DNA of 64,000 bases from Allobosea sp. Tri-44 (GTDB lineage Bacteria > Pseudomonadota > Alphaproteobacteria > Rhizobiales > Beijerinckiaceae). Below, piece after piece: positions 38,208 through 47,538 of the stretch (its first letter is position 1; each line of letters opens with the position of its first letter). The notes beneath the pieces are model-generated. The model did not search any database. It was not told where the DNA came from and saw only the letters and a program-made list of their open reading frames with translations. A program made the position numbers and the translations under genes. The stretch is taken from assembly GCF_004123845.1 (NCBI RefSeq), contig NZ_NBDP01000030.1, forward strand, positions 1-64,000, given 5' to 3'.

Positions 38208-39926
38208 ATGAACGCCGCCGAGAGCACCACCGCCATCCTGATCCATCTTGCCGGCGCGGTGGCGCTGCTGATCTGGGCAGTCCGGCTGGTGCGAACGGGC
38301 GCGACCCGGGCGTTCGGATCGTCGCTGCGGCAGGCGATTGCGCGCTTCACCGGCAACCGCGTCTCAGCCATGGCGAGCGGGGCGGTGGTCACGCTGATCC
38401 TGCAGAGCTCAACGGCGACGACGCTGCTGCTCTCCTCCTTCGCCGGACAGGCGCTGATCGGGCTGCCCATGGCCTTCGCCGTGCTGCTCGGCGCCAATAT
38501 CGGCACGGCGCTCGCCGCCTTCCTGGTCTCGTTCGAGCTCGGCTGGATCTGGGGGGCGTGCCTCGCCGTTGGCGTGACGCTCTATCTCGCCAACGAGGCG
38601 ATGAACCGCGCCCGCAATATCGGCCGCCTGATCGTCGGCATCGGGCTGATCCTGCTCTCGCTCGCCGAGCTCAAGACCGCCTCGGCGCCGCTGGCGCAGT
38701 CACCGGTCTTCCGCACCGTGTTCGAGGCGCTGGCCAGCGAGCCCCTGCTCGCCATCGCGCTCACCGTCGCTGCGACCTGGCTGACCCATTCGAGCCTCGC
38801 CATCGTCCTGCTGATCGCCTCGTTCTGGGCGGGTGGGCTGTTCCCGGCCCCGACCGCACTGATCCTGATCGTCGGGGCCAATCTCGGCAATGCGCTGGTG
38901 CCGGTTATCGACCAGCTCGGCGCGCCGGTCGTGCAGCGCCGCGTCGCGCTCGCCAACCTTTTGACGCGCATCATCATCGCGCTCGTCGTCATCCCCTTCG
39001 CCAAGCCGCTGGCTGCCTGGTTCTCGCAGCTGTCGCAGAACCCCGCGCGTCTCGCGGTCGAAATCCATCTGGCGCTGAACATCATCGGCGCCCTCGCCTT
39101 CCTGCCTTTCATCGGTCCGATCGCCGCGCTGGTCACGCGCCTGACCCCGGCTGCGCCCGAAGCGGAGAAGCGCACGCAGCCGCTCTATCTCGACCCCAGC
39201 CTGCTCGACAGCCCGCCGGAAGCCCTCGCCAGCGCAATGCGCGAGACGCTGCATCTCGGCGACCGCGTCAGCGCCATGCTGAAGGACCTGCTGATCCTGC
39301 TGGAGCAGGACAAGCTCGCGCTCTCGCGCGAGATCGCCGCGGCCGATGACGGCGTCGACACGATCCACGAGGCGATCAAGCTCTATCTCGTCCAGCTCTC
39401 GCGCCGCCCGCTCTGCGAGGAGGACAGCCGGCGCCTGTTCGAAATCATCACGGCGACCACCAATCTCGAGCATATCGGCGACATCATCGACAAGAACCTG
39501 CGGGAACTGGCGGAGAAGAAGATCCGAAAGCGCTACCGCTTCTCGGAAGAAGGCCTCGCCGAGATCCGCGACTTCCATGCGAGGGTCAGCCACAGCCTGC
39601 AGCTCTCGCTCAACGTAATGGCCTCGCGCGACATCACCCTTGCCCGCCAGCTCTTCGACGAGAAGAGCGCGATGCGCGTCGCCGAGCGGATGGCGACCGA
39701 GAAGCACTACGAGCGCCTGCGCAGCGGGGTTGCTCAGTCGCTCGAAACCTCGTCGATCCATCTCGACGTGCTGCGCGACCTGAAGCGCATCCACGGCCAC
39801 ATCACCTCGATCGCCTATCCGATCCTGGAAGCCGCCGACGAGCTCAGCGACACCAGGCTGCGCAAGGCCGAGGAGCATCCTGCCGACGACAGCTACGGCC
39901 TCGCTCTGCCGCATAAGCCGGCCTGA
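38208..39926 (+). CDS. Na/Pi cotransporter family protein with PhoU-like C-terminal domain
   Basis: 572-aa inner-membrane protein. Two NptA-type repeats are visible: VVTLILQSSTATTLLLSSFAGQALIGLP (QSS motif) and WLTHSSLAIVLLIASFWAGGLFPAPTALILIVGANLGNALVPVID (SS motif). About 9 hydrophobic segments lie in the first ~310 residues, followed by a helical PhoU-like region from ~330 to 550 (LGDRVSAMLKDLLILLEQDKL, NLEHIGDIIDKNLREL). This is the YjbB-like architecture, probably sodium-dependent phosphate transport or export. It is monocistronic between a terminator and a LysR gene. Confidence 0.9.
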   Translation: MNAAESTTAILIHLAGAVALLIWAVRLVRTGATRAFGSSLRQAIARFTGNRVSAMASGAVVTLILQSSTATTLLLSSFAGQALIGLPMAFAVLLGANIGTALAAFLVSFELGWIWGACLAVGVTLYLANEAMNRARNIGRLIVGIGLILLSLAELKTASAPLAQSPVFRTVFEALASEPLLAIALTVAATWLTHSSLAIVLLIASFWAGGLFPAPTALILIVGANLGNALVPVIDQLGAPVVQRRVALANLLTRIIIALVVIPFAKPLAAWFSQLSQNPARLAVEIHLALNIIGALAFLPFIGPIAALVTRLTPAAPEAEKRTQPLYLDPSLLDSPPEALASAMRETLHLGDRVSAMLKDLLILLEQDKLALSREIAAADDGVDTIHEAIKLYLVQLSRRPLCEEDSRRLFEIITATTNLEHIGDIIDKNLRELAEKKIRKRYRFSEEGLAEIRDFHARVSHSLQLSLNVMASRDITLARQLFDEKSAMRVAERMATEKHYERLRSGVAQSLETSSIHLDVLRDLKRIHGHITSIAYPILEAADELSDTRLRKAEEHPADDSYGLALPHKPA

Positions 39927-40008
39927 CGCGACGCGGCCTGGGCTGGCGCCGCGCGCGCTTGACAGCCTGCCGGTTTGACCGAGCTTAAGGCCAAGGCTCG
40001 GGGGCATC

Positions 40009-40944
40009 ATGGATCGCATCGACGCGATGAAAGTGTTCATCGCCGCACTGGACGAGGGCAGCCTCGCCGGGGCGGGACGCCTGCTCGGCCGCTCCCCGGC
40101 CGCCGTCAGCCGGGCTGTCGCCTTCCTCGAACAGCAAGCCGGTGCTCCGCTGCTGCACCGGACGACCCGCTCGATCCGGCTGAGCGAGACCGGCGAGCGC
40201 TATGCCGCCGCCTGCCGCCGCGTCCTCGCCGACCTGCAGGAGCTCGACGCGGTCGGCGCCGGCGAGCAAGCCGCCCCGCGCGGCACCTTGACCATCACGG
40301 CGCCGCCGATCAGCGGCGAGGAGATCCTGCGGCCGATCGTCGATGCCTTCATCGAGGCCTTTCCGGCCGTATCGGTCAACCTCGTCCTGCTCTCGCGTGG
40401 CGCCAACCTGGTCGAGGAAGGCATCGATATCGCCTTGCGCATCCTCGACCTGCCGGATTCGGCGATGACGGCCATCCGCATCGGCGGCGAGGTCCGGACG
40501 GTGGTCGCAGCCTCGCCGCGCTATCTCAGCCAGCACCCGCGTATCGACGAGCCGGGGGACCTCGCCAGTCACAGCATCATCGCCTGCACCGATTTCGGGC
40601 GCGATGCCTGGGTCTTCCCGCCCGTGAAGGGTGGCTCCGTGTCACGATCCGTCCAGTTCAAGCCGCGGCTCACCGTCAACAGCGTCAGGGCAGCATTGGG
40701 GGCTGCGGTCGGCGGGCTCGGCGTGACGCGGCTGTTCACCTACCACGTTGCCGAACGGGTGCAGGACGGTTCGCTCGAGCTCCTGCTGCGGGATGCCGAG
40801 CCGCCGGCCCGCCCCGTCAACCTGGTCATGCCGCAGGGCCGTTCGAACGTCCCCAAGGTCCGGGCCTTCCTCGACTTCGCCGTGCCGCGCTTGCGCGCCG
40901 ACTTCGCGCGGCTCTCGGCCGCGCCGGGCGTGATGCGCTCCTGA
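40009..40944 (+). CDS. LysR-family transcriptional regulator
   Basis: 311-aa regulator. The N-terminal HTH is MDRIDAMKVFIAALDEGSLAGAGRLLGRSPAAVSRAVAFLEQQAGAPLLHRTTR, followed by the substrate-binding-like domain (LTITAPPISGEEILRPIVDAFIEAFPAV). It is co-directional with, and 144 bp upstream of, the SDR and tautomerase genes, so it is a possible regulator of them. Confidence 0.92.
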   Translation: MDRIDAMKVFIAALDEGSLAGAGRLLGRSPAAVSRAVAFLEQQAGAPLLHRTTRSIRLSETGERYAAACRRVLADLQELDAVGAGEQAAPRGTLTITAPPISGEEILRPIVDAFIEAFPAVSVNLVLLSRGANLVEEGIDIALRILDLPDSAMTAIRIGGEVRTVVAASPRYLSQHPRIDEPGDLASHSIIACTDFGRDAWVFPPVKGGSVSRSVQFKPRLTVNSVRAALGAAVGGLGVTRLFTYHVAERVQDGSLELLLRDAEPPARPVNLVMPQGRSNVPKVRAFLDFAVPRLRADFARLSAAPGVMRS

Positions 40945-41088
40945 ACCATTCATTCTTCCACGCCACGGAGGAATGACTGCCGGACAGCAGGCATTCAGCC
41001 GAAACGCGAAACACTCCAGATTCCTCGTCATCAGGCCCAGGGCCGGGCAGCAGCACCTCCGCTCGCTGCCGAAGCAACGAGGATCATC

Positions 41089-41799
41089 ATGAGCAACGAA
41101 CGGAAAGTCGCCATCGTCACCGGCGCCTCGCAGGGCATCGGCGCGGCGCTGGTCAAAGGTTTCCGCGACCGCAATTATCGGGTCGTGGCGACATCGCGCT
41201 CGATCACGCAGGGCAGCGATCCGGACATTCTTGCAGTCCCCGGCGACATCGCCGACCCGGCGACGGCCGGGGCGGTCGTCCGCGAGGCGATTGCCCGCTT
41301 CGGTCGCATCGACACGCTGGTCAACAATGCCGGCATCTTCATCGCCAAGCCCTTCACCGACTACACGGCAGAGGATTTCCAGAGAAAGATCGCGACCAAT
41401 CTCGCCGGCTTCTTCCACATCACCCAGCAGGCCGTGGCCGCCATGCTGAAACAGGGCTCCGGCCACATCGTCAGCATCACCACGAGCTTGACCGACCATG
41501 CGGTCGCGGGCGTTCCGACCGTGCTCGCCAACCTGACCAAGGGCGGCATCAATTCGGCGACCAAGGCGCTGGCGGTCGAATACGCCACCCAGGGCATCCG
41601 CGTGAACGCGGTCTCGCCGGGCATCATCAAGACCCCGATGCACGCGCCGCAGACGCATGAATTCCTGGCCAACCTGCACCCGGTCAAGCGCATGGGCGAG
41701 GTCCGCGACATCGTCGACGCTGTGCTTTTCCTGGAAAGCGCCGGTTTCGTCACTGGCGAGATCCTCCACGTCGATGGCGGCCAGAGCGCCGGCCACTGA
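41089..41799 (+). CDS. SDR-family NAD(P)-dependent oxidoreductase
   Basis: 236-aa classical short-chain dehydrogenase. Cofactor site VTGASQGIGAALVKGF, strand motif LVNNAGIFIAK, and NLTKGGINSATKALAVEY in the catalytic region. The position of the expected Tyr holds Asn-Leu-Thr (VLANLTKGGI, in place of YxxxK), although the Lys is kept. GASQGIG implies NAD(P)H use. It pairs with the small tautomerase 28 bp downstream. The substrate is unknown. Confidence 0.88.
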   Translation: MSNERKVAIVTGASQGIGAALVKGFRDRNYRVVATSRSITQGSDPDILAVPGDIADPATAGAVVREAIARFGRIDTLVNNAGIFIAKPFTDYTAEDFQRKIATNLAGFFHITQQAVAAMLKQGSGHIVSITTSLTDHAVAGVPTVLANLTKGGINSATKALAVEYATQGIRVNAVSPGIIKTPMHAPQTHEFLANLHPVKRMGEVRDIVDAVLFLESAGFVTGEILHVDGGQSAGH

Positions 41800-41826
41800 C
41801 CCGCAACCGGACCACAGGAGGTTTCC

Positions 41827-42057
41827 ATGCCGATCGTCACCATCCAGGTCACCCGCGAGGGCTCCGGCCCGGGCCGCTCCTCGGTCACGCAGGAGGAGAA
41901 GGCCAGGCTCATCGCCGGCGCCAGCCAGCTCCTGCTCGACGTGCTGAACAAGCCGCTCGAGGCGACCTTCATCGTGATCGAGGAGGTCGAGCTCGACAAT
42001 TGGGGCTGGGGCGGCCTGCCCGTCCCGGAGTACCGCAAGCGGCGCGCGGCGAGCTAG
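41827..42057 (+). CDS. Tautomerase family protein (4-oxalocrotonate-tautomerase-like)
   Basis: 76-aa protein with the catalytic N-terminal proline (M-P-I-V-T-I-Q) exposed after Met removal. The body KARLIAGASQLLLDVLNKPLEATFIVIEEVELDNWGWGGLPVPEYR shows the beta-alpha-beta subunit of 4-OT-like enzymes, which form oligomers and catalyse keto-enol tautomerisation or dehalogenation. AGGAGG lies just before the ATG. It is probably co-transcribed with the SDR gene. Confidence 0.88.
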   Translation: MPIVTIQVTREGSGPGRSSVTQEEKARLIAGASQLLLDVLNKPLEATFIVIEEVELDNWGWGGLPVPEYRKRRAAS

Positions 42058-42187
42058 TCTCGCCGCCAGCGATCTCGAACCGGTCTCGCCCAATCCTGCA
42101 CTGCGGATAAGCTGACCTTCGCCTTTGAAATCGACGGGCTGCGGCGGACACTAGCCCCTGGCCCGTCCGGCCCCCTGAGGAGCGATC

Positions 42188-43246
42188 ATGACCAGCACCG
42201 CACAATCGCGACTGCTCGACCTGTTCGGCATCGAACTGCCGATCATCCAGGGGCCCATGGCCCTGGCGTCGACACCGGAGATGGCCATCGCCGTCAGCGA
42301 AGCCGGCGGGCTCGGCTCGCTGGCCGGCGCGCAATACAACGAGGCGGGGCTGCGAACGGCGCTGGACACCGTGCGGGCCGGCACGCGCCGGCCGATCAAC
42401 GTCAATTTCTTCTGCCATACGCCGCCGGCCGATGATCCGGCGCGTCAGGCCACCTGGCTGAAGCACCTCTCCGGCTACTATGCCGAGGCCGGGCTCGATC
42501 CGGACATGCCGAAGACGCCGAGCGGGCGCACGCCCTTCGATGCCGGCTTGGCGGGCGTCGTCGAGGAGTATCGGCCCGAGGTCGTCAGCTTCCATTTCGG
42601 ACTGCCCGCGCCCGAGCTGTTCGAGCGGGTCAAGCGCACCGGCGCCAAGGTGATCGCCTCGGCGACCACGGTGCCCGAGGCGCGCTGGCTCGCCGAGCAC
42701 GGCGTCGATGCGGTCATCGCCATGGGGGCCGAGGCCGGCGGCCATCGCGGCATCTTCCTGAACGACCGGATCTCCGAGCAGGTCGGCACCTTCGCGCTGG
42801 TGCCGCAGGTCGTCGATGCCGTCTCGGTTCCGGTGATCGCCGCCGGCGGCATCACCGACCGGCGCGGGGTGGAAGCCGCCTTCGCGCTCGGGGCGGCTGC
42901 CGTCCAGGTCGGCACCGCCTATCTGTTCACGCCGGAAGCGAGCATCTCGCCGATCTACCGCAAGGCTCTCGGCATGGGCGACCGCCCGACCGCGATCACC
43001 AACCTGTTCACCGGCCGGCCGGCGCGCGGCATCGTCAATCGCGCCATGGCCGAGCTCGGGCCGCTCTCCGAGCTCGCCCCGGCCTTCCCGACCGCCGGCA
43101 CAATGCTGGGGCCGCTGCGCAGTGCCGCGGAGGCGGCAGGCCGGGACGATTTCACCCTGCTCTGGGCTGGTCAGGCCTACCCGCTGGCCAAGCCGATGTC
43201 GTCGGCGGAGCTGACGCGGATGCTCGCCGGGCTAGAGGGCCGGTAG
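42188..43246 (+). CDS. Nitronate monooxygenase (class I-like FMN protein)
   Basis: 352-aa TIM-barrel flavoprotein oxidising nitronates such as propionate-3-nitronate. Motifs: LPIIQGPMALAS near the N-terminus, INVNFFCHTPP, IAMGAEAGGHRGIF containing the catalytic His, and AAGGITDRRGVEAAFALGAAAVQVGTAYLFTPEA for FMN phosphate binding. GAGGAG precedes the start. Its 3' end overlaps the convergent DUF2161 gene by 15 bp. This is the second such flavoprotein in the window and is clearly longer than the one at 26183. Confidence 0.92.
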   Translation: MTSTAQSRLLDLFGIELPIIQGPMALASTPEMAIAVSEAGGLGSLAGAQYNEAGLRTALDTVRAGTRRPINVNFFCHTPPADDPARQATWLKHLSGYYAEAGLDPDMPKTPSGRTPFDAGLAGVVEEYRPEVVSFHFGLPAPELFERVKRTGAKVIASATTVPEARWLAEHGVDAVIAMGAEAGGHRGIFLNDRISEQVGTFALVPQVVDAVSVPVIAAGGITDRRGVEAAFALGAAAVQVGTAYLFTPEASISPIYRKALGMGDRPTAITNLFTGRPARGIVNRAMAELGPLSELAPAFPTAGTMLGPLRSAAEAAGRDDFTLLWAGQAYPLAKPMSSAELTRMLAGLEGR

Positions 43247-43921
43247 CCCGCGCTCGGGCTCGGCCGCTGGAAAGGCCGGGCTCCACCGCTCCAGGGCGCT
43301 GCGGCCGGCATCGGTCAGCCCGTAGACGCCGCGTTCGGCCTTCTCGAACCAGCCATAGACGTTGCGGTGCAGGATCTTCTGAGCGTCGGGGCAAGACGGC
43401 CTGAGGTCGCGCGGACGCTTTGGCTCGGCGCTCATCGCCGCGGCGCAGGCGAGCGCCTGCTGGCGGTAGGCGGTCATGATCGGCTGGCGCGTGCTGCCGC
43501 CGGCTGCCGGATCGCCCTTGCGCCGGCGATGCTCGTCGACCAATCGCGAGCGGGCCCGCGGATTCTTGCGCGGCGTCGGCGCGGTCGGCGAGACCAGCAC
43601 CTCGACACGGCCAGTGCTGGAGACGCCGAGCAGGCCGAAGCCGAGACGGCGGCAGAGATCGCGATAGCGCGGGTCGCTCTCTCGCCCCTTGCCCCTGGCC
43701 GAAAGCTGCGCCGCGAGCCAGATCTCGTCGCCGAGGCGCAATCGGTCGACGCCCTGCAGGATGAGCTCGAGATTGAAGGCGAGCTTGAGCTCGCCGATCA
43801 CCACCACGGTGGCATCGCCCTCCCGGAGGCCGACGAGATCGCAGCGGCCGATCTCGCCCTTCACGACATAGCCGAGCTCCTCGAGGAAGCGTTTCACCGG
43901 CGGATAGAGCAAGGTTTCCAA
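43232..43921 (-). CDS. DUF2161 putative PD-(D/E)XK-type phosphodiesterase
   Basis: 229-aa protein. The N-terminal region METLLYPPVKRFLEELGYVVKGEIGRCDLVGLREGDATVVVIGELKL gives the D...ExK core of a nuclease-like fold (D in RCDLVG, then GELKL). A basic middle (PRKNPRARSRLVDEHRRRKGD) and a C-terminal winged-helix-like segment (KILHRNVYGWFEKAERGVYGLTDAGRSAL) follow. This is the DUF2161 architecture common in alphaproteobacteria, and its function is not established. It is not linked to defence genes here. Confidence 0.85.
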   Translation of the reverse strand: METLLYPPVKRFLEELGYVVKGEIGRCDLVGLREGDATVVVIGELKLAFNLELILQGVDRLRLGDEIWLAAQLSARGKGRESDPRYRDLCRRLGFGLLGVSSTGRVEVLVSPTAPTPRKNPRARSRLVDEHRRRKGDPAAGGSTRQPIMTAYRQQALACAAAMSAEPKRPRDLRPSCPDAQKILHRNVYGWFEKAERGVYGLTDAGRSALERWSPAFPAAEPERGLPAL

Positions 43922-43996
43922 GCGGCATCTCCTGGCAGCTGCTCAGGAGCGTAACGCCGAGAGGTTTCCGAGAGCCGAACGCGGCGGCGAGCGACT

Positions 43997-44926
43997 TCAG
44001 CGGTGATAGAGATGAGGCCGGGCCGCCGCATCGCCCGCCCCGGCGCTGGGCGTGAAGATCGAGATCGCCTTGGGGTGGACCTTGAAATGCGCCGGGGTGG
44101 CGGTGACGATCTCGCCATCGGTGTTCACCGGCATCGGCCGCTTGGTCTCGATATCGAACTCGACGCAGCGCGCCGTGCGCACCTCGCGCCAGGCGCCGTG
44201 CGTGCCCGACCTGAACGAACGCAGCATCAGCGCCAGCTTCCAGAGATTGCTGATCTCGAGGCTGTAGAGATCGAGATGGCCGTCATCGATCTCGGCGTTC
44301 TCCTCGACGACGTTGCCGCCGCCATAGTGCCGGCCGTTGCCGATCGCGACCTGATAGGTCTCGACCTCGGTCGTCTGGCCCTTCTCGGTGATCCTGGCCT
44401 TGAAGTGCGCCGCCCGTGTCATGACCTTCATCGCGGCGAGCGCATAGCCGAGCCGGCCGAAGCGCTTCTTCAGCACCGGATCGAGGCTCTGCGCCAGATC
44501 GCTACTCAGCCCGATGCTCGCGACGTTGAAGAAGGCGTGGCCATTGACCGTGCCGACATCGACCGGCCGCGTCTCACCACGGGCGATCACCTCGGCAGCC
44601 GCGACGAGGTCGGACGGGATGCCGAGCGTCAGCGCGAGGTCGTTGGCCGTGCCCATCGGAATGATGCCCATCGGCAGGCCGCTCTCCATCGCCGCGAGCG
44701 CCGCCGAGGAGACCGAGCCGTCGCCGCCGCAGACGATGACGAGGTCGGCACGATCACGCAGCCGTACGATGTCGCGGGCGATCTCCGGCAGCGCCTCGAA
44801 GGTCTCGATGGTGACGTCGAGACCGCCGGCCTCGAGACGCTGCAGAAGCGGCTCGATCGGCTCAGCGCCGCGCCGCGCCTTGGGATTGCGCAGCAGCAGA
44901 GCGCGCTTGCGGGTGGGTTGATTCAT
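43997..44926 (-). CDS. Diacylglycerol kinase catalytic-domain lipid kinase (YegS/BmrU-like)
   Basis: 309-aa protein. The catalytic domain has RALLLRNPKARRG, then VIVCGGDGSVSSAALAAMESGLPMGIIPMGTANDLALTLGI, the GGDGS and GTANDLA signature of this family. A C-terminal beta-sandwich follows with AIGNGRHYGGGNVVEENAEIDDGHLDLY and PVNTDGEIVTATPAHFKVHP. It probably phosphorylates a lipid such as diacylglycerol or phosphatidylglycerol at the membrane. The start at 44926 (MNQPTRKR) is preferred over 44941. Confidence 0.9.
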   Translation of the reverse strand: MNQPTRKRALLLRNPKARRGAEPIEPLLQRLEAGGLDVTIETFEALPEIARDIVRLRDRADLVIVCGGDGSVSSAALAAMESGLPMGIIPMGTANDLALTLGIPSDLVAAAEVIARGETRPVDVGTVNGHAFFNVASIGLSSDLAQSLDPVLKKRFGRLGYALAAMKVMTRAAHFKARITEKGQTTEVETYQVAIGNGRHYGGGNVVEENAEIDDGHLDLYSLEISNLWKLALMLRSFRSGTHGAWREVRTARCVEFDIETKRPMPVNTDGEIVTATPAHFKVHPKAISIFTPSAGAGDAAARPHLYHR

Positions 44927-45044
44927 CGGATCCTGCAGCAAAGCGTGATCGGCTCAGGCAGGTGGGGACGGGGCAGCCCGGTTTCAATCGCATGGCTGGC
45001 GGCGGGGCGGTCCTGGAGAGCTCGATGAAAGCCTCCAGCGCCTC

Positions 45045-45089
45045 CTTGACTCCCGCTGGCGGCTTTATAAGCTTCCAAAACGTTTTGGA
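45045..45089 (+). promoter_or_regulatory. LacI-gene promoter and palindromic operator
   Basis: A -35-like TTGACT (45045-45050) and a TATAAG (45066-45071) precede a perfect 16-bp palindrome TCCAAAACGTTTTGGA (45074-45089) centred on CG, the usual layout of LacI-family operators. The palindrome overlaps the GGAGG ribosome site of the LacI gene, indicating autorepression. I found no second identical copy in front of the transporter genes. Confidence 0.75.
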
Positions 45090-45097
45090 GGCCGGTT

Positions 45098-46111
45098 TTG
45101 AGCTCTCTCAGGGCACTCGCGCAACGTCTCGGCCTCTCGATCACGACCGTGTCGCGAGCCCTCGACGACTATCCGGATGTCGCTCCGGCGACGCGGGAGC
45201 GTGTCCGCCATGCGGCGCGCGAGGCGAATTATCGCCCTCACAATGCCGCTCGCCGGCTGCGCAAAGGGACCGGCGAGACGGTCGCTTTCGTGATGCCGGC
45301 ACAACCCGGGCATTTTCACGAGCCGGTCTTCGCGGAATTGCTGGCGGCGATCGGAGAGCAGCTCGCGGCCAAGCATCACGATCTCATCCTGCTCGCGGCC
45401 CGCCCCGGCCTCGAGGAGATGGCGACCTATCGACGACTGGTCGAAAGCGGCCGGGCCGACGCCTTCATCCTCGCCCGAACGCGCCGGCGCGACGAGCGCG
45501 TGGCCTATCTCGAGGCGAAGGGCGTGCCCTTCATCTGCCATGGCCGGACCGAGACGAAACAGCCTTACGCCTTCGTCGACGGCGATGGCGAGGGAGGCTT
45601 CAGGGACTTGACGAAGCGCCTGATCGGGCTGGGCCATCGCCGGATCGCGCACCTGTCGGCGCCATCCTATCTCACCTTCGCGACGCTACGCGCAGCCGGC
45701 TGGCGGCAGGCGATGACCGAAGCCGGCCTGGAAGAGGACGCGCAGCGCCTCTTTGCCGAAGGCGAACCGGCCGAAGAGGATGGCCATCGCCTCGCCGCCG
45801 CGCTGCTGGCCGGACCGCAGCCGCCGACTGCGCTGGTCTGCGCTACCGACCGGATGGCGCTCGGAGCGATGCAGGCCGTGGCCGAGGCCGGTCTCGCCAT
45901 CGGCCCCGACATCGCGGTCACCGGTCACGACAACATTCCCGCCGCCTCCTATGCGCGACCGGGCCTCACCACCATGGAGCTGCCGCCGGCCGAGGTCGGC
46001 GCCCGGCTCGCCGCGATGATCCTCGCCCGCATGGGCGGACGCGATCCGCGCGAACTCTCCGCCGTACTGGATCTGCGCCAGATCCCGAGGGGCTCGAGCG
46101 CAGAAGCCTGA
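45098..46111 (+). CDS. LacI-family transcriptional regulator
   Basis: 337-aa repressor of a carbohydrate locus. N-terminal HTH SLRALAQRLGLSITTVSRALDDYPDVAPATRERV, then a periplasmic-binding-like ligand domain with IGLGHRRIAHLSAPS, ALVCATDRMALGAMQ and VTGHDNIPAASYARPGLTTM. It uses a TTG start at 45098, since the GGAGG 6 bases upstream and the HTH begin there. It is followed at 69 bp by the ABC importer genes and is their likely regulator; the effector should be the imported glycoside. Confidence 0.92.
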   Translation: MSSLRALAQRLGLSITTVSRALDDYPDVAPATRERVRHAAREANYRPHNAARRLRKGTGETVAFVMPAQPGHFHEPVFAELLAAIGEQLAAKHHDLILLAARPGLEEMATYRRLVESGRADAFILARTRRRDERVAYLEAKGVPFICHGRTETKQPYAFVDGDGEGGFRDLTKRLIGLGHRRIAHLSAPSYLTFATLRAAGWRQAMTEAGLEEDAQRLFAEGEPAEEDGHRLAAALLAGPQPPTALVCATDRMALGAMQAVAEAGLAIGPDIAVTGHDNIPAASYARPGLTTMELPPAEVGARLAAMILARMGGRDPRELSAVLDLRQIPRGSSAEA

Positions 46112-46179
46112 GAATCCGAGCCTGAACTGAAGCGGCCGGCAAGCGCCGCATGGAAAAGCAAACGCAGAGGGAGGAGATG

Positions 46180-47457
46180 ATGAAAAGTATTCTGGCAGGC
46201 GGCACTGCCGTCGCGATCCTGCTGTCGGCGAGCTTTGCGGCCGCACAGGACGTCAACTTTCTGTCGACGCAGCTCAGGCCGGTCGAGGAAGCGCAGAAGG
46301 TCCGCCAGGTCCTGCTGAAGGGCGTGCCCGGCAAGGTCTCCTACCTGGTCGAGGAACCCCCGCAATTCGACGTGCGCATGAAGGCCGAGGGCAAGGCCGG
46401 CAAGCGCACAATCAGCGTCGCCGGCGCTCTCCATGGCGAGCTCCAGCCGCTCGTCACATCGGGCGATCTCGACACGCTCGACGACCTCGTCGCCAAGCTG
46501 GCCGATCGCGGCATTCCGCAGGGTCTGCTGGAGCTCGGCAAGCTCGGTACCGGCAAGCAGGTCTACATCCCCTGGATGCAGGCGACCTACATCATGGTCG
46601 CACGCAAGGAGTCGCTCGCCTCGCTGCCGGCCGGCGCCGATGTCAACACGCTGAGCTATGACCAGCTCGAAGCCTGGGGCAAGGCGCTGACCGAGAAGAC
46701 CGGCAAGCGCCTGATCGGCTTCCCGGCCGGGCCGAAGGGGCTGATGCCGCGCTTCTACCAGGGCTATCTCTACCCCTCCTTCACCGGTGGTGTGGTGACG
46801 CCGTTCCGCTCAGCCGACGCCGAGGCGATGTGGGGCAAGTTCAAAAGCCTCTGGCAATACGTCAACCCGAACTCGACCAGCTATGACTTCATGCAGGAGC
46901 CGCTGATGGCCGGCGAGGTCTGGGTCGCGTTCGACCACGTCGCGCGCCTGAAGGACGCGCTGGTGCAGGAGCCCGACAAATATGTGAGCTTCCCAGCGCC
47001 GGCCGGTCCGAAGGGGCGCGGCTACATGCCCGTCGTCGCAGGGCTCGCCATCCCGAAGGGCGCGCCCGACCGGGCGGGGGCAATCGCGGTGATCGAGCAC
47101 CTGACCAAGCCTGAGACACAGGTGAAGACCGCGGCCGAGGTCGGCTTCTTCCCGGTGGTGAAGGCTGAATTGCCGGCCGATCTCTCGCCGGGCATCAAGC
47201 TGATCGCGGAGGGCGTCGCCAAGACACAAGGCGCCAAAGACGCGCTGCCGGCGCTGCTGCCGATCGGGCTCGGCGACAAGGGTGGCGAGTTCAACAAGGT
47301 CTTCTCCGACAGCTTCCAGCGCATCGTGCTGCGTGGCGAGAACCCACGCGCGGTGCTCGATGCGCAGGCCGCGGTACTCAAGGGCCTGATGGAAGCGACC
47401 AAGGCGCCATGCTGGGCGCCCGACAAGGCGAGCGAAGCCGCCTGCCCGGTGAACTGA
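46180..47457 (+). CDS. ABC transporter extracellular solute-binding protein (family 1)
   Basis: 425-aa periplasmic sugar-binding protein. Signal peptide MMKSILAGGTAVAILLSASFAAAQ, then a family-1 body including LDDLVAKLADRGIPQGLLELGKLGTGKQVYIPWMQATYIMVARK and AGEVWVAFDHVARLKDAL. The start codon follows GGGAGGAG; a second ATG 3 bases earlier is equivalent. The C-terminus has paired cysteines (CWAPDKASEAACPVN). It belongs to the LacI-controlled operon, and a terminator-like hairpin separates it from the permeases. Confidence 0.9.
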   Translation: MKSILAGGTAVAILLSASFAAAQDVNFLSTQLRPVEEAQKVRQVLLKGVPGKVSYLVEEPPQFDVRMKAEGKAGKRTISVAGALHGELQPLVTSGDLDTLDDLVAKLADRGIPQGLLELGKLGTGKQVYIPWMQATYIMVARKESLASLPAGADVNTLSYDQLEAWGKALTEKTGKRLIGFPAGPKGLMPRFYQGYLYPSFTGGVVTPFRSADAEAMWGKFKSLWQYVNPNSTSYDFMQEPLMAGEVWVAFDHVARLKDALVQEPDKYVSFPAPAGPKGRGYMPVVAGLAIPKGAPDRAGAIAVIEHLTKPETQVKTAAEVGFFPVVKAELPADLSPGIKLIAEGVAKTQGAKDALPALLPIGLGDKGGEFNKVFSDSFQRIVLRGENPRAVLDAQAAVLKGLMEATKAPCWAPDKASEAACPVN

Positions 47458-47480
47458 CCCGCAGAGCCGTTCCTCCCACT

Positions 47481-47507
47481 GGGCGGCCTGCTGGCCGCCC
47501 GCTTTTT
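47481..47507 (+). terminator. Intra-operon rho-independent terminator after the binding-protein gene
   Basis: GGGCGGCC (47481-47488), loop TGCT, GGCCGCCC (47493-47500), then GC and five T residues (47503-47507). It lies between the binding-protein stop and the first permease. Such partial terminators keep binding protein in excess over membrane parts. Confidence 0.75.
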
Positions 47508-47538
47508 CCGATCACTCCGCACTGCCGCCGGGACCGCC

